Shown here piece by piece: positions 15,638 through 24,836 of a stretch of 64,000 nucleotides of DNA. This stretch comes from Variovorax sp. CF079 (GTDB lineage Bacteria; Pseudomonadota; Gammaproteobacteria; Burkholderiales; Burkholderiaceae_C), in assembly GCF_900101545.1 (NCBI RefSeq), contig NZ_FMZU01000015.1, forward strand, positions 1-64,000. Reading direction: 5' to 3'. The notes below the pieces were generated by a model. That model had not been told where the DNA came from. It saw only the letters and a program-made list of their open reading frames with translations, and searched no databases. The translations under genes and the position numbers were made by a program. Position 1 is the first letter of the stretch. The number at the start of each line of letters is the position of its first letter.

Positions 15638-16561
15638 TCAGGAGGCGAGCCCCGTGGCCACGGTCGGATGACGAAGCCGCACGCGCAACTCGCGCTTCAG
15701 CCGCGTATTGTCCATCCGCCGAGACTCGCCCATGAAACTGAGCAGCGACGACGGCAATTGCGCCTGGGCCTCGTCGCGCGCGATGCGCGGCGGGCGCGGC
15801 ATGCCGTACAGGTCGGCGGCCAGGTCGATGTAGTCGCCCATCTTGATCTCGCTGTCGTCGCTCACGTGGAACACACGCTGCGGCCCGCCGCGCCACAGTG
15901 CCGCCACGCAGGCACGCGCCAGGTCGTCGGCATGGATGTGATTGGTGTAGACGTCGTCCTCGGCACGCAGCACCGGCGTGCCTTTTTGCAGCCGCTCGCG
16001 CGGCGTGCCGCCTTCGCGATCGGGCGCATAGATGCCGGGAATGCGCAGGATGCGCACGGCGACACCCGCGCGGCCGAGCCAGCGCACGCTGCGCTCGGCA
16101 TCGACGCGGCGATGCGCACGCGGCGTGTCGGGCTTCACGGTTTGCGTCTCGCCGATGCGTGCGCCGCCGCAGTCGCCGTAGACGCCGCTGGTCGAGCCGT
16201 AGACCAGTGCGGCCGGCAGCGAGCGCAGCCGCAACGCTTGCACGAGCGCGGTGGTGCGCGCGTCGCGCCACCATAGCGCCCCCTCCACGCGCGCCGGCGG
16301 CGCGAGATGCAGCACGCGCGTGGCCAGGCCCGAGAGCCGGCGCAGCGTTGCGGGTGCATCGAGATCGGCCACGATTGGTCTGATGCCGGCCTCGCGCAAC
16401 AGCGCCACGCGCCCGGGCGAAGAGGTCAGCGCGATCAGCTGCACGCGGCCGCGCAACGCGCGTGCCGCCCTGAGCCCGACATCGCCGCATCCGATCACGA
16501 GCACACGCTCGCGCCGGAAGCGCGAGGGCGCGGCGCCAAGAGGGCTGTTGATTGAGGGCAA
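15638..16561 (-). CDS. NAD(P)-dependent epimerase/dehydratase-like protein (YeeZ type)
   Basis: A 307-residue extended short-chain dehydrogenase-like protein. The N-terminal dinucleotide fold shows RVLVIGCGDVGLRAARAL (GxGxxG) near residue 20; YGSTSGVYGD is the usual Ser-rich active-site strand, but the Tyr-x3-Lys pair is not in its standard place. Similar to E. coli YeeZ, whose reaction is unknown. I place the start at a TTG (16561) because AAGGA lies 8 bases upstream and no ATG precedes the conserved core; this start is uncertain. A 39-base gap separates it from the divergent reductase gene. Confidence 0.78.
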   Translation of the reverse strand: MPSINSPLGAAPSRFRRERVLVIGCGDVGLRAARALRGRVQLIALTSSPGRVALLREAGIRPIVADLDAPATLRRLSGLATRVLHLAPPARVEGALWWRDARTTALVQALRLRSLPAALVYGSTSGVYGDCGGARIGETQTVKPDTPRAHRRVDAERSVRWLGRAGVAVRILRIPGIYAPDREGGTPRERLQKGTPVLRAEDDVYTNHIHADDLARACVAALWRGGPQRVFHVSDDSEIKMGDYIDLAADLYGMPRPPRIARDEAQAQLPSSLLSFMGESRRMDNTRLKRELRVRLRHPTVATGLAS

Positions 16562-16600
16562 AATCCAGTTCCTTTTTTGAATCAGAGTCGAAGAATACCC

Positions 16601-17665
16601 ATGACCAGCGCAGCGCCGAACGAGGCGGGTTTTCACATCACGGTGGAGCCGAGTGGACGTCATTTCACCGCGCATGCCGATGAAACCATCCTTGCGGCCG
16701 GCATTCGCCAGGGCATCGGGCTGCCCTACGGCTGCAAGGACGGCGCCTGCGGCTCGTGCAAGTGCAGGAAGCTCTCGGGCAAGGTCAGCGTGGGCCCGCA
16801 CCAGAGCAAGGCGCTCAGCGCCGAGGAAGAGCTGGCCGGCTTCGTGCTGACCTGCTGCGCGCATGCGCAGAGCGACGTGGTGCTCGAATCGCGCCAGGTC
16901 ACCGATGCCAATGCCTTCCCGATCCGCAAGATGCCGGCGCGCGTGCTCGCGCTTTCGAAGAAATCGCATGACGTGGTGATGCTGCGCCTGCAACTGCCGG
17001 CCGGCGAGCCCCTGCAGTTCCACGCCGGGCAGTACATCGAATTCATCCTGCGCGACGGCACGCGGCGCAGCTACTCGATGGCCAATGCGCCGCACACCCT
17101 GGGCGAGCCGGGCACCGGCATCGAGCTGCATATCCGGCATCTGCCGGGCGGCAAGTTCACCGACCATGTGTTCGGTGCGATGAAGGAAAAAGAAATTCTT
17201 CGCATCGAGGGGCCGTACGGCAGCTTCTTCCTGCGCGAAGACTCGGACAAGCCGATGGTGCTGCTCGCTTCGGGGACCGGCTTCGCTCCGATCAAGGCAC
17301 TGCTCGAGCACATGAAGTTCAAGGCCATCGACCGGCCCGCGACGCTGTACTGGGGCGGGCGGCGGCCGGAAGACCTTTACATGGACGACTGGGTGCGCTC
17401 GCATCTGGAGCAGATGCCGAACCTGCGTTACGTGCCGGTGATCTCGAATGCGGTGCCGGAAGACAACTGGCGCGGGCGGACCGGTTTTGTGCACCGGGCG
17501 GTGATGGAGGATTTCGCCGATCTTTCGGGGTACCAGGTGTACGCCTGCGGAGCGCCGATCGTGGTCGACTCGGCCAAGCGGGACTATGTGGCCGAGCGCG
17601 GCTTGCCCGAGGACGAGTTCTTTGCGGATGCGTTCACGACGGAGGCGGACAAGGCGGTGCCTTGA
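16601..17665 (+). CDS. [2Fe-2S] ferredoxin-NAD(P)H flavin reductase
   Basis: A 354-residue electron-transfer protein in three parts. An N-terminal plant-type ferredoxin carries cluster ligands C45, C50, C53 and C85 (YGCKDGACGSCKC and FVLTCC). A flavin domain follows with RSYSMAN, and then an NAD(P)-binding domain with LLASGTGFAPIKALLEH. Homologues in Burkholderiales are often named CDP-6-deoxy-delta-3,4-glucoseen reductase, but that name comes from distant sugar-pathway enzymes; a reductase for an oxygenase or hydroxylase is as likely. The ATG at 16601 was preferred to a TTG 24 bases earlier. Confidence 0.88.
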   Translation: MTSAAPNEAGFHITVEPSGRHFTAHADETILAAGIRQGIGLPYGCKDGACGSCKCRKLSGKVSVGPHQSKALSAEEELAGFVLTCCAHAQSDVVLESRQVTDANAFPIRKMPARVLALSKKSHDVVMLRLQLPAGEPLQFHAGQYIEFILRDGTRRSYSMANAPHTLGEPGTGIELHIRHLPGGKFTDHVFGAMKEKEILRIEGPYGSFFLREDSDKPMVLLASGTGFAPIKALLEHMKFKAIDRPATLYWGGRRPEDLYMDDWVRSHLEQMPNLRYVPVISNAVPEDNWRGRTGFVHRAVMEDFADLSGYQVYACGAPIVVDSAKRDYVAERGLPEDEFFADAFTTEADKAVP

Positions 17666-17676
17666 GTGCGCCTGCT

Positions 17677-19287
17677 CTACCAGCCTGACGCGGCACCGTC
17701 GCTGCGCGGATCGGTGCCGCCTTCGTAGCTGCCGTCGGCATGCAGTACGACAGCACCCGCATGTCCCATGATTTCGTCATAGGCCGGCACGATGTCCACC
17801 TCGTGCCCCAGAGCGCGCAGGCCCTCCACCGTGGCCGGCGGAAAGCGCGATTCCAGCTTGAGCGAATCGCTGGCCTGTCCCCACGTGCGGCCCAGGAGCC
17901 AGCGCGGCGCGTCGATGGCCTGCTGCGGGTTCATGCCGAAGTGCACGATGCGGCTGAAGACTGCACTTTGCGACTGCGGCTGGCCATCGCCGCCCATGTT
18001 GCCGTAAACGATAGTGCGGCCGTCATCGAGCTTCGCCAGCGCCGGGTTGAGCGTATGGAAGGGCTTGCGCCCCGGCATCAGCGGGTTGAGCGCCTGCGGC
18101 TCCAGCGAGAAGCTGCAGCCGCGGTTCTGCCAGTTCACGCCCGATTCCGAGAGCACCACGCCACTGCCGAACTCATGGTAGATGCTCTGGATGAAGCTCA
18201 CCGCCACGCCCGCACGATCGACCACCCCCATCCAGACCGTATCGCCCGGGCCCTGTCCGCCGTCCCACGAAGCGACATGGTCGAGGGAGATTCGCGCTGC
18301 CATGGCGTCGAGCGCATCCGGCCGAAGCCATTGCCGCGGATCGTCCCGCATCCAGGCAGGATCGGTGATGCGCTTGTCGCGGATGGCAAAGGCCTGCTTG
18401 GTCGCTTCCACGCAGGCGTGCACATAGGAGGCGCAGAGCGGATCCATGCGCCCCGCGTCGAAGATGCGATCGAGCTGCCCCAGGATCAGCAGCGACACGA
18501 GCCCCTGCGTGGGCGGCGGCATGTTGTAGAGGGTGCCGGACGAATGCGCCATGGTCAGCGGCGTCTTCCAGACAGCGTGGTGACGCTCCAGGTCGCCCAG
18601 TGCCACCGGGCTTCCTATGGCGGCCAGGTCGCGCGCCATGGTTCGCGCGAGGTCGCCGCGATAGAAATCCGACAGGCCGGCACGCGCGAGCTGCTCCAGC
18701 GCGGCGGCAAGCCGCGGTTGCACGAAGCGCGTACCCGCAAGTGGCGCTGCGCCGCCGGGCAGAAAGGTTTCGGCAAAACCGGGGATGCCGCGCAGTTCGT
18801 CCTGCCGGCTCTCGGTGCAGAGAGACTGGCTGCGCGTGACGGGGATGCCGTCGCGCGCGTGGAAGATGGCGTCGGCCAGCAGCCGCGCGAGCGGCATGCG
18901 GCCTCCCAGGACCTCGCGCGACCAGGCGTGCGCCGCCTCCCAGCCGGAAACGGTACCAGCCACTGTATTGGCCGCCATGCCGCCTCGAAACGGAATGCTC
19001 GCGAATCCCTGCACTCGGTAAGCCTCCGGCGTTGCCGCGCCGGCCGCCGCACCGCAGGCCTCCAGCCCGAGCGGCACCTCGCCAGGACGGGCGATCAGCC
19101 AGAAGCCGTCGCCGCCGATGCTGTTCATGTGCGGATAGACCACCGCGATCGTGGCTGCCGCGGCGATCATCGCCTCGACCGCATTGCCGCCTTCGCGCAG
19201 CACGGCCACCGCGCTTTGAGCGGCCAGCGCGTTGGGTGCAGTCACCATGCCACGCATGCCGCGCGCCGGATTCGGGATGTGCGTCAA
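17677..19287 (-). CDS. gamma-glutamyltransferase family protein (cytoplasmic)
   Basis: A 536-residue GGT-family enzyme that should cleave gamma-glutamyl bonds. The self-cleavage and nucleophile threonine is T350 in GPGDTVWMGVVD; the next residue is Val instead of the usual second Thr of TTHYS. Substrate-loop segments NMPPPTQG and GNMGGDGQPQ are present. No signal peptide is seen, unlike E. coli GGT. I use the TTG at 19287, which has AGGAG about 8 bases upstream; no better start precedes the core. It is the last gene of the Dpp-type transporter operon, 22 bases after the second ATPase gene. Confidence 0.87.
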   Translation of the reverse strand: MTHIPNPARGMRGMVTAPNALAAQSAVAVLREGGNAVEAMIAAAATIAVVYPHMNSIGGDGFWLIARPGEVPLGLEACGAAAGAATPEAYRVQGFASIPFRGGMAANTVAGTVSGWEAAHAWSREVLGGRMPLARLLADAIFHARDGIPVTRSQSLCTESRQDELRGIPGFAETFLPGGAAPLAGTRFVQPRLAAALEQLARAGLSDFYRGDLARTMARDLAAIGSPVALGDLERHHAVWKTPLTMAHSSGTLYNMPPPTQGLVSLLILGQLDRIFDAGRMDPLCASYVHACVEATKQAFAIRDKRITDPAWMRDDPRQWLRPDALDAMAARISLDHVASWDGGQGPGDTVWMGVVDRAGVAVSFIQSIYHEFGSGVVLSESGVNWQNRGCSFSLEPQALNPLMPGRKPFHTLNPALAKLDDGRTIVYGNMGGDGQPQSQSAVFSRIVHFGMNPQQAIDAPRWLLGRTWGQASDSLKLESRFPPATVEGLRALGHEVDIVPAYDEIMGHAGAVVLHADGSYEGGTDPRSDGAASGW

Positions 19288-19309
19288 CTTCTTTCTCCTT
19301 TGCCCTCGT

Positions 19310-20281
19310 TCATGCGGCGAGCGGATGCAGGCAGGCCACGTGGCGCCGGCCGTCCAGCAGCGTCTGCGCCGGATCGATGCGCGAACAGTCGTCGCGAACA
19401 TGCAGGCAGCGCGTGCGGAAGCGGCAGCCCGAAGGCAGATCGGCAGCGCTCGGAATCTCGCCCTGCAAGCTGGCGGCCAGCGGGGCGCCGAAGCGCGGAA
19501 AGGCCTGCATCAGCGCTTGCGTGTAGGGGTGCCGGGGCGACTGCAGGATCTCGCGCGTCGGTCCCATTTCGACGATGCGGCCGAGATACATCACCGCCAC
19601 CTGCTCGCACAGATAGGAGGCCACGCCGAGGTCATGCGTGACGAAGAGCAGGGCAAGCCCGTTCTCGCGCTGCAGATCCCGCAGCAGATTGAGCAACTGC
19701 GCCTGGACCGAGACATCGAGGCCCGCCACCGATTCGTCCGCAACGATCACCCTCGGCTCGCAGGCCAGTGCGCGAGCCACTGCCACGCGCCGCACCTGGC
19801 CTCCGGAAAGCTCCGAGGGGTAGCGAAGGCGTGTCGCGCGCGGCAGGCCGACCTGGTCGAGCAGTTCGTCGACGCGCCCCGGGATCTCGCGCTCGTCGCG
19901 CAAGCGGTGCAGGCGCACAGGCTCGGCCAGCAGCGCCGCCACGGTCGCACGCGGGTTCAGCGAACCGCGCGCGTCCTGATAGATGTAGGCCACGTCGCGC
20001 GCAAAGCGCCGCCGCTGCGACGCGTCGAGGGCCGACAGCTCCGTCGCACCGGCCAGCACGCGGCCGTTGGTGGCTGCCTCCAGGCCGAGCATGACGCGAA
20101 CGAGGGTCGATTTTCCCGAACCACTCTCGCCCACCAGGGCTACCGATTCGCCGGGACGCAGGATCAGGCGGATGCCGTCGAGCGCCTTGAGCTGCCGGCG
20201 GCCGCCGTCGACGGGAAAGGACTTCTCGACATCGAGCAGCGAGAAGAGCGGCAAGTCCTGGGTCTTGGAAGCTTGTTGCAT
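19310..20281 (-). CDS. peptide ABC transporter ATPase (DppF/OppF type)
   Basis: A 323-residue ATPase with Walker A GESGSGKST, signature LSGGQVRRV and Walker B VIVADES, plus the C-terminal oligopeptide-transporter extension with clustered cysteines (CRFRTRCLHVRDDC) that binds an Fe-S cluster in some relatives. It should pair with the other ATPase of this operon to energise the two permeases. The start at 20281 is the ATG closest to the conserved core; the open frame continues 120 bases into the upstream gene. The upstream ATPase gene ends 14 bases before it. Confidence 0.93.
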   Translation of the reverse strand: MQQASKTQDLPLFSLLDVEKSFPVDGGRRQLKALDGIRLILRPGESVALVGESGSGKSTLVRVMLGLEAATNGRVLAGATELSALDASQRRRFARDVAYIYQDARGSLNPRATVAALLAEPVRLHRLRDEREIPGRVDELLDQVGLPRATRLRYPSELSGGQVRRVAVARALACEPRVIVADESVAGLDVSVQAQLLNLLRDLQRENGLALLFVTHDLGVASYLCEQVAVMYLGRIVEMGPTREILQSPRHPYTQALMQAFPRFGAPLAASLQGEIPSAADLPSGCRFRTRCLHVRDDCSRIDPAQTLLDGRRHVACLHPLAA

Positions 20282-20295
20282 GCGTCTGTGTTCCC

Positions 20296-21264
20296 TCAGG
20301 CGTGCCAGCATGCGATGGAGGACGCTCCGCGCTCGACGCGCGGAGGTCGCCCAACACCGCACTCGGTCGTGGCGAGCTTGCAGCGCGGTGCGAAGCGGCA
20401 TCCGCCCGGCATGTCCGACAGCGGAGGAACCACGCCCGGGATCGGCTCCAGCCGCTCGGCGCCGAACTCGATGGCGCTGGCGCGCAGGCCGCGCGTGTAG
20501 GGATGCTGCGGGTGATTCAGCACCTCGGCAGCCGGCCCCTCTTCCACGATCTGTCCGGCATACATGACGGCCACGCGATCGGCCACCTGGGCGGCGAGCG
20601 CCAGGTCGTGCAGCACGAAGATCGCCGAGGCGCCGAGCGCGCGCACGCGCTCGAGGATGAGCACCATGATCTGGGCCTGGATGGTCACGTCCAGCGCGCT
20701 GGTGGGCTCGTCGGCAATCAGCAGTTCAGGCTCGCAGGCCAGCGCAATGGCGATCATCACGCGCTGCTGCATTCCTCCCGAGAGCTCGTGCGGGAAAGCC
20801 GCGAGCCGCGCCTGCGGATCGGCGATGCCCACGCTCTCCAGCAACTCGATGGCGCGCGCTCGGCAAGCAGCGCGCGAGAGGCGGCGGTGCCGGCGCAGCG
20901 GCTCCGAGAGATGGGCCAGCACGGTGAAGCAGGGGTTGAGCGCAGCCGACGCGTCCTGAAAGATCAGGCCGATGCGCCTGCCGCGCAGCGCGCGCAGTTC
21001 GCCCTCGGGCGCGCTCGCCACATCGATGTCGCCCACCATCAGGCGGCCTTCGAGGCCGACCTCGGGCGGCCGCAGCAGTCCCAGTGCAGCAAAGGCCAGC
21101 GTCGACTTGCCGGCGCCGGATTCGCCGATCAGCGCCAGCGTCTGGCCGGCCGGCAGTTGGATCGTCACGTCGTCGAGCACCGCCACGCCGCGGCGACGCA
21201 GCGTGAAGTGCTCGACCGAGAGCAGGTTCGCGGTCATGGGGCCTTGTTCTTGCAGCGTGCGCAT
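20296..21264 (-). CDS. peptide ABC transporter ATPase (DppD/OppD type)
   Basis: A 322-residue ATPase with Walker A GESGAGKST, signature LSGGMQQRV, Walker B LLIADEPT and the C-terminal CRFAPRC motif of the OppD/DppD group. Two starts are possible. The ATG at 21264 shares one base with the permease stop (TGATG), a common coupling arrangement, and is used here; an ATG at 21237 would remove nine residues. Both signatures differ slightly from those of the second ATPase, as expected for a heterodimer. Confidence 0.93.
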   Translation of the reverse strand: MRTLQEQGPMTANLLSVEHFTLRRRGVAVLDDVTIQLPAGQTLALIGESGAGKSTLAFAALGLLRPPEVGLEGRLMVGDIDVASAPEGELRALRGRRIGLIFQDASAALNPCFTVLAHLSEPLRRHRRLSRAACRARAIELLESVGIADPQARLAAFPHELSGGMQQRVMIAIALACEPELLIADEPTSALDVTIQAQIMVLILERVRALGASAIFVLHDLALAAQVADRVAVMYAGQIVEEGPAAEVLNHPQHPYTRGLRASAIEFGAERLEPIPGVVPPLSDMPGGCRFAPRCKLATTECGVGRPPRVERGASSIACWHA

Positions 21265-22166
21265 CAGTGCTGACCGCGCGTGCCGGGATCGAGCGCGTCG
21301 CGCACGCCCTCTGCCAGCAGATTCAGTCCCACCAGCAGGATGGCCAGCGCGATGCCGGGCATGCCCGACATCCACGGCGCCATGCTGATGAAGCCGCGCC
21401 CCTCGGCGATCATCAGGCCCCAGTCGGGCGTCGGCGGCACCACGCCCAGTCCGAGAAAGGACAGACCGGATCCCAGCAGGATCGCGATGGACACGCGCAT
21501 GCCCGCCTGGATCAGGATCGGCGACACGATGTTGGGCAGGACATGGCGCAGCACGACCTCTCTTTCCGGCACGCCCATCAATCGCGCGGCTTCCACATAG
21601 GGGCGCGATTTCACCTGCAGCACGTCGGCACGCACCATGCGCGCGAACGGTCCGACGAAGGACAGCGCGAGCGCGTAGATCACATTGACCATCCCCAAGC
21701 CGAGAACCGCCATGAAGGCCATGGCCATGATGAGTTCCGGGAAGGCGAGCAGGCCATCCACCAGCCGCATGATGGCCCACTCGGAGCGCCCACCGCGCAG
21801 GCCCGCGAGCACACCCAGCGGCACGCCGACCAGCAGCCCGAGCACGACCGAGGCGAATCCGATCCACAGCGCCGAGCGCGCTCCGTAGAACACGCGCGAC
21901 AGGATGTCCTGGCCGAACGAGTCGGTCCCCATCCAATGCGCCGCGGAAGGACCTTGCATGGCATCCATGACGTTCTGCTCCGTCGGGGCATAGGGCGCCA
22001 GCAGGGGTGCGAATACCGCCACGAGCACGAAGGCCAGGACGATCGCCCCGCCGGCCATCGCCTTGCGCTGCGCGCGCACGAGCCGCCATGTGCGCAGAAG
22101 CCCGCCGGCGGGCAGCTCGGCAGAAGATGGGGCGGCCAGGCCGACGGATGCGGGATCAGCGGCCAT
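21264..22166 (-). CDS. peptide ABC transporter permease (DppC type)
   Basis: A 300-residue inner-membrane permease with the DppC layout: one N-terminal membrane segment (AGGAIVLAFVLVAVFAPLL), a periplasmic loop, then five segments carrying the EAA-type coupling loop EAARLMGVPEREVVLRHVLP that contacts the ATPases. Its start overlaps the end of the DppB-type gene by 11 bases and its stop couples to the DppD-type start. It forms the channel with the DppB-type subunit. Confidence 0.93.
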   Translation of the reverse strand: MAADPASVGLAAPSSAELPAGGLLRTWRLVRAQRKAMAGGAIVLAFVLVAVFAPLLAPYAPTEQNVMDAMQGPSAAHWMGTDSFGQDILSRVFYGARSALWIGFASVVLGLLVGVPLGVLAGLRGGRSEWAIMRLVDGLLAFPELIMAMAFMAVLGLGMVNVIYALALSFVGPFARMVRADVLQVKSRPYVEAARLMGVPEREVVLRHVLPNIVSPILIQAGMRVSIAILLGSGLSFLGLGVVPPTPDWGLMIAEGRGFISMAPWMSGMPGIALAILLVGLNLLAEGVRDALDPGTRGQH

Positions 22167-23148
22167 GTCTGCGCAGCCTCGGGTCGAGAATCGAATAGGT
22201 CCGGTCGACGATGAGATTGACCAGGATGAAGAGCAGCGCGGTGATCATGATCCCGGCCTGCACCACGATGTATTCGCGCGTCTGCACGGCATTGGTGATC
22301 ATCATTCCCAGTCCGGGCAGCGTGAACACCACCTCGGTCATCACGGCGCCGCGCAGCATGCCGCCGAGCTGCAGGCCGATCACGGTGACCAGCGGCATCA
22401 GCACGTTGCGCATGCCGTGCACCCAGATCACCCGCCACTCCGGTTCGCCGCGCGCACGCGCCGCGGCCATGTAGGGCTGTTCCAGCACTTCGAGCAGACT
22501 CGAACGCGTGACGGCCGCGATCAGCCCGACATACCACGCGCCCAAGGTCAGCGATGGCAGCGCCAGGTGCCAGAGGCCCTGGCCGAAGTCCTCCCATGGC
22601 GCGACAAAGCCCATGGTCGGGAACCAGCCGAGCGACACGCCGAAGATCCAGATCAGCACGACGCCGAGGTAGAAGCTCGGGAACGCGTTGCCTCCGATGG
22701 CCACGGCGCTCGCCGCGAGATCGATCCAGCTGTTGCGGCGCACCGCGGCCAGGACGCCGAGCGGAATGCCCACGGCCAGCGCGATCAGCAGAGAGAAGCC
22801 TGCCAGCGTCAGCGTCACGGGCAGCGCCTGCAGCACCGCCTGTTCGAAGATGTCCTGCCGGCTCACGTAGGAAACGCCCCAGTCGCCCTGAACGAAGCGG
22901 CCGAGCCACTGCAGGTACTGCACGGCGAGCGGCTGATCCAGCCCCAGGTCGCGGTAGAGCTTGTCGTAGGACTCGCGCGAGAAGTCCGAGCCCAGCATCA
23001 CGGTGACCGGATCTCCGGGCGAGAACTTCAGGAACAGGAAGCTCACGATGGAGACGACCCACAGCACCAGTGCTGTCTGCGCGGTGCTGCCCAGCGCGCG
23101 GCCGACAGCGGCCGCGCCGGAGGGCCGCGCTTGCATTGCGGCGGCCAT
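22156..23148 (-). CDS. peptide ABC transporter permease (DppB type)
   Basis: A 330-residue inner-membrane permease of the DppB/OppB group, with an N-terminal membrane segment (LVLWVVSIVSFLFLKFSPG), a loop bearing LGLDQPLAVQYLQWL, and the coupling loop AAARARGEPEWRVIWVHGMR. The ATG at 23148 lies 7 bases after the binding-protein stop; a second ATG four codons on is an alternative. Part of the same message as the binding protein, ATPases and gamma-glutamyltransferase. Confidence 0.93.
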   Translation of the reverse strand: MAAAMQARPSGAAAVGRALGSTAQTALVLWVVSIVSFLFLKFSPGDPVTVMLGSDFSRESYDKLYRDLGLDQPLAVQYLQWLGRFVQGDWGVSYVSRQDIFEQAVLQALPVTLTLAGFSLLIALAVGIPLGVLAAVRRNSWIDLAASAVAIGGNAFPSFYLGVVLIWIFGVSLGWFPTMGFVAPWEDFGQGLWHLALPSLTLGAWYVGLIAAVTRSSLLEVLEQPYMAAARARGEPEWRVIWVHGMRNVLMPLVTVIGLQLGGMLRGAVMTEVVFTLPGLGMMITNAVQTREYIVVQAGIMITALLFILVNLIVDRTYSILDPRLRRHGR

Positions 23149-23155
23149 TGCCGCC

Positions 23156-24781
23156 TCAGGCCAGCGAGACCGTGTGCAGATTGAGCAGGTCGGCCGGGAT
23201 GTACTCGAAGCCCTGCACCTTCTTGCTCATGATCTTGAACACCTTCATGTGCGCCAGCACCGCCAGCGGCGCATCGGCCATCAGCACGTCCTCGGCTTCG
23301 ATGTAGAGCTTGCGGCGGGCTGCCGTGTCCGTGATCTCGGAGGCCGCGGCGGCCGCCTTGTCGAAGGCGGGATTGCTGTAGCCGACGAAGTTCCAGGGCT
23401 TGCCGGTCGACCATTCGGGCGTGATGGTTTCGTCCGGATCCAGGTCGGCGATCCAGGCTTCGTCATACATGTCGAAGTCGCCGGCGTTGCGCCGCTGCGC
23501 CCAGACGGCCCGGTCGACCAGTTCGATCTTGGGCTTGATGCCGATCTGCGCCAGCATCGGCGTCACCAGCTGCGCGTTGCGGGTTCCCATGCCGCCCGAG
23601 CCGGTAAAGCCTTCGGTGACGATGAACACCGGGTTGACCTCCCCTTGGTTCCTGGCCTTGGCGCGGAAGGCCTTGGCCTTTGCCAGATCAAAGTACTGGC
23701 CACGCCCGCTCTTGCCGATGTTCGGGTCGTAGAAGCCCGTCATCGGCGGCGAAATGCAGGTGGCGGCCGGGATGGCTTCGCCGAAGTAGCTCTGCTGCAC
23801 GATCACCTTGCGGTCGATCGCAAAGGCCACCGCCTGGCGCAGCGCGATGTCGTCGAAGGGCGCGCGCTTGTTGTTCATGCCGATGAAGGCGTAGTTGCCT
23901 TCCACCTGTCCGTAGACCGAGAGGTTGGGGTTCTTGCGCAGTTGCGGAATGAACTGGAATGGACACACCGACAGCCCATCCACCTGGCCCGACATCATCG
24001 CGGCAACGCCGGCGCTGGGCTCCTTGATCAGGCGAAGCACCACCTTGTCGAGATGCGGCAGGCCCGCTTCGAAGTACTCCGGATTGCGCACCAGTTCGAT
24101 CGTGTCGTTCTCCTTCCAGCTGGCGAACTTGAATGGCCCGGTGCCCACGGGATTGCGGCCGAAGGCCTTGCCGTGCTGCTCCACCGCCCGCTTGCTGACG
24201 ATGGTGCCGGCGCGTCCGGTGCTGCCGGTCAGCGCCACCGGCAAGAACGCGAAGGGCTTCGTGAAGCGCAGGCGCAGCGTCAGGGGGTCGATCACGTCGA
24301 TGCCGGCGAGCTGGGCAAACTTCCATGCGTGGGGCGACTTCACCTCCGGATCGGCCACGCGCTCCAGGCTCCACTTGACGGCCGCCGCATCGCAGACGTC
24401 GCCGTTGTGGAACTTGACGCCGGCACGCAGCTTGAAGACGTGGGTCTTCTCGTCGACCATGTCCCACTTCTGCGCCAGGTCGGGCGCGAAGCTGACGTTC
24501 TTGCCGTCGTAGGCCACCTTGAGGATGCCGTTGTAGACGTTGTTGATCACCTTGATCGATCCGCCCGACATCGTGAAGTGCGGGTCGAGCGTGTCGATGG
24601 CATCCAGCCAGGCCAGCGTGATCGTGCCGCCCTTCTTCGGTGCGGCCTGGGCCGCTCCCATGCCCGCGGCAGAAGCGGCAAGCAATCCCACGCCGGCACC
24701 GGCGGACTTCAGAAGGTTGCGGCGGCTGAAGCCGGCAGCGAGGGTGGCGGCGAGCGCGGCCTTGTGATCGATTTCAGACAT
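23156..24781 (-). CDS. Tat-exported peptide-type ABC substrate-binding protein
   Basis: A 541-residue SBP family 5 protein (DppA/OppA/NikA group). The N-terminus carries a twin-arginine signal, SRRNLLK at 18-24 followed by a weakly hydrophobic stretch and AQA cleavage near residue 46, so it should be exported folded through Tat. The mature part shows family elements such as YNGILKVAYDGK and VKWSLERVADPEVKSPHAW. I use the second ATG (24781), which lies 7 bases after GGAG; the first ATG is too close. The terminal gamma-glutamyltransferase of its operon suggests gamma-glutamyl peptides as ligands. Confidence 0.92.
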   Translation of the reverse strand: MSEIDHKAALAATLAAGFSRRNLLKSAGAGVGLLAASAAGMGAAQAAPKKGGTITLAWLDAIDTLDPHFTMSGGSIKVINNVYNGILKVAYDGKNVSFAPDLAQKWDMVDEKTHVFKLRAGVKFHNGDVCDAAAVKWSLERVADPEVKSPHAWKFAQLAGIDVIDPLTLRLRFTKPFAFLPVALTGSTGRAGTIVSKRAVEQHGKAFGRNPVGTGPFKFASWKENDTIELVRNPEYFEAGLPHLDKVVLRLIKEPSAGVAAMMSGQVDGLSVCPFQFIPQLRKNPNLSVYGQVEGNYAFIGMNNKRAPFDDIALRQAVAFAIDRKVIVQQSYFGEAIPAATCISPPMTGFYDPNIGKSGRGQYFDLAKAKAFRAKARNQGEVNPVFIVTEGFTGSGGMGTRNAQLVTPMLAQIGIKPKIELVDRAVWAQRRNAGDFDMYDEAWIADLDPDETITPEWSTGKPWNFVGYSNPAFDKAAAAASEITDTAARRKLYIEAEDVLMADAPLAVLAHMKVFKIMSKKVQGFEYIPADLLNLHTVSLA

Positions 24782-24836
24782 GTTCATGCTCCGGAGGAAA
24801 GTAGATTGAAAAGGGACGGACTCAGGTCTCCGGTCG

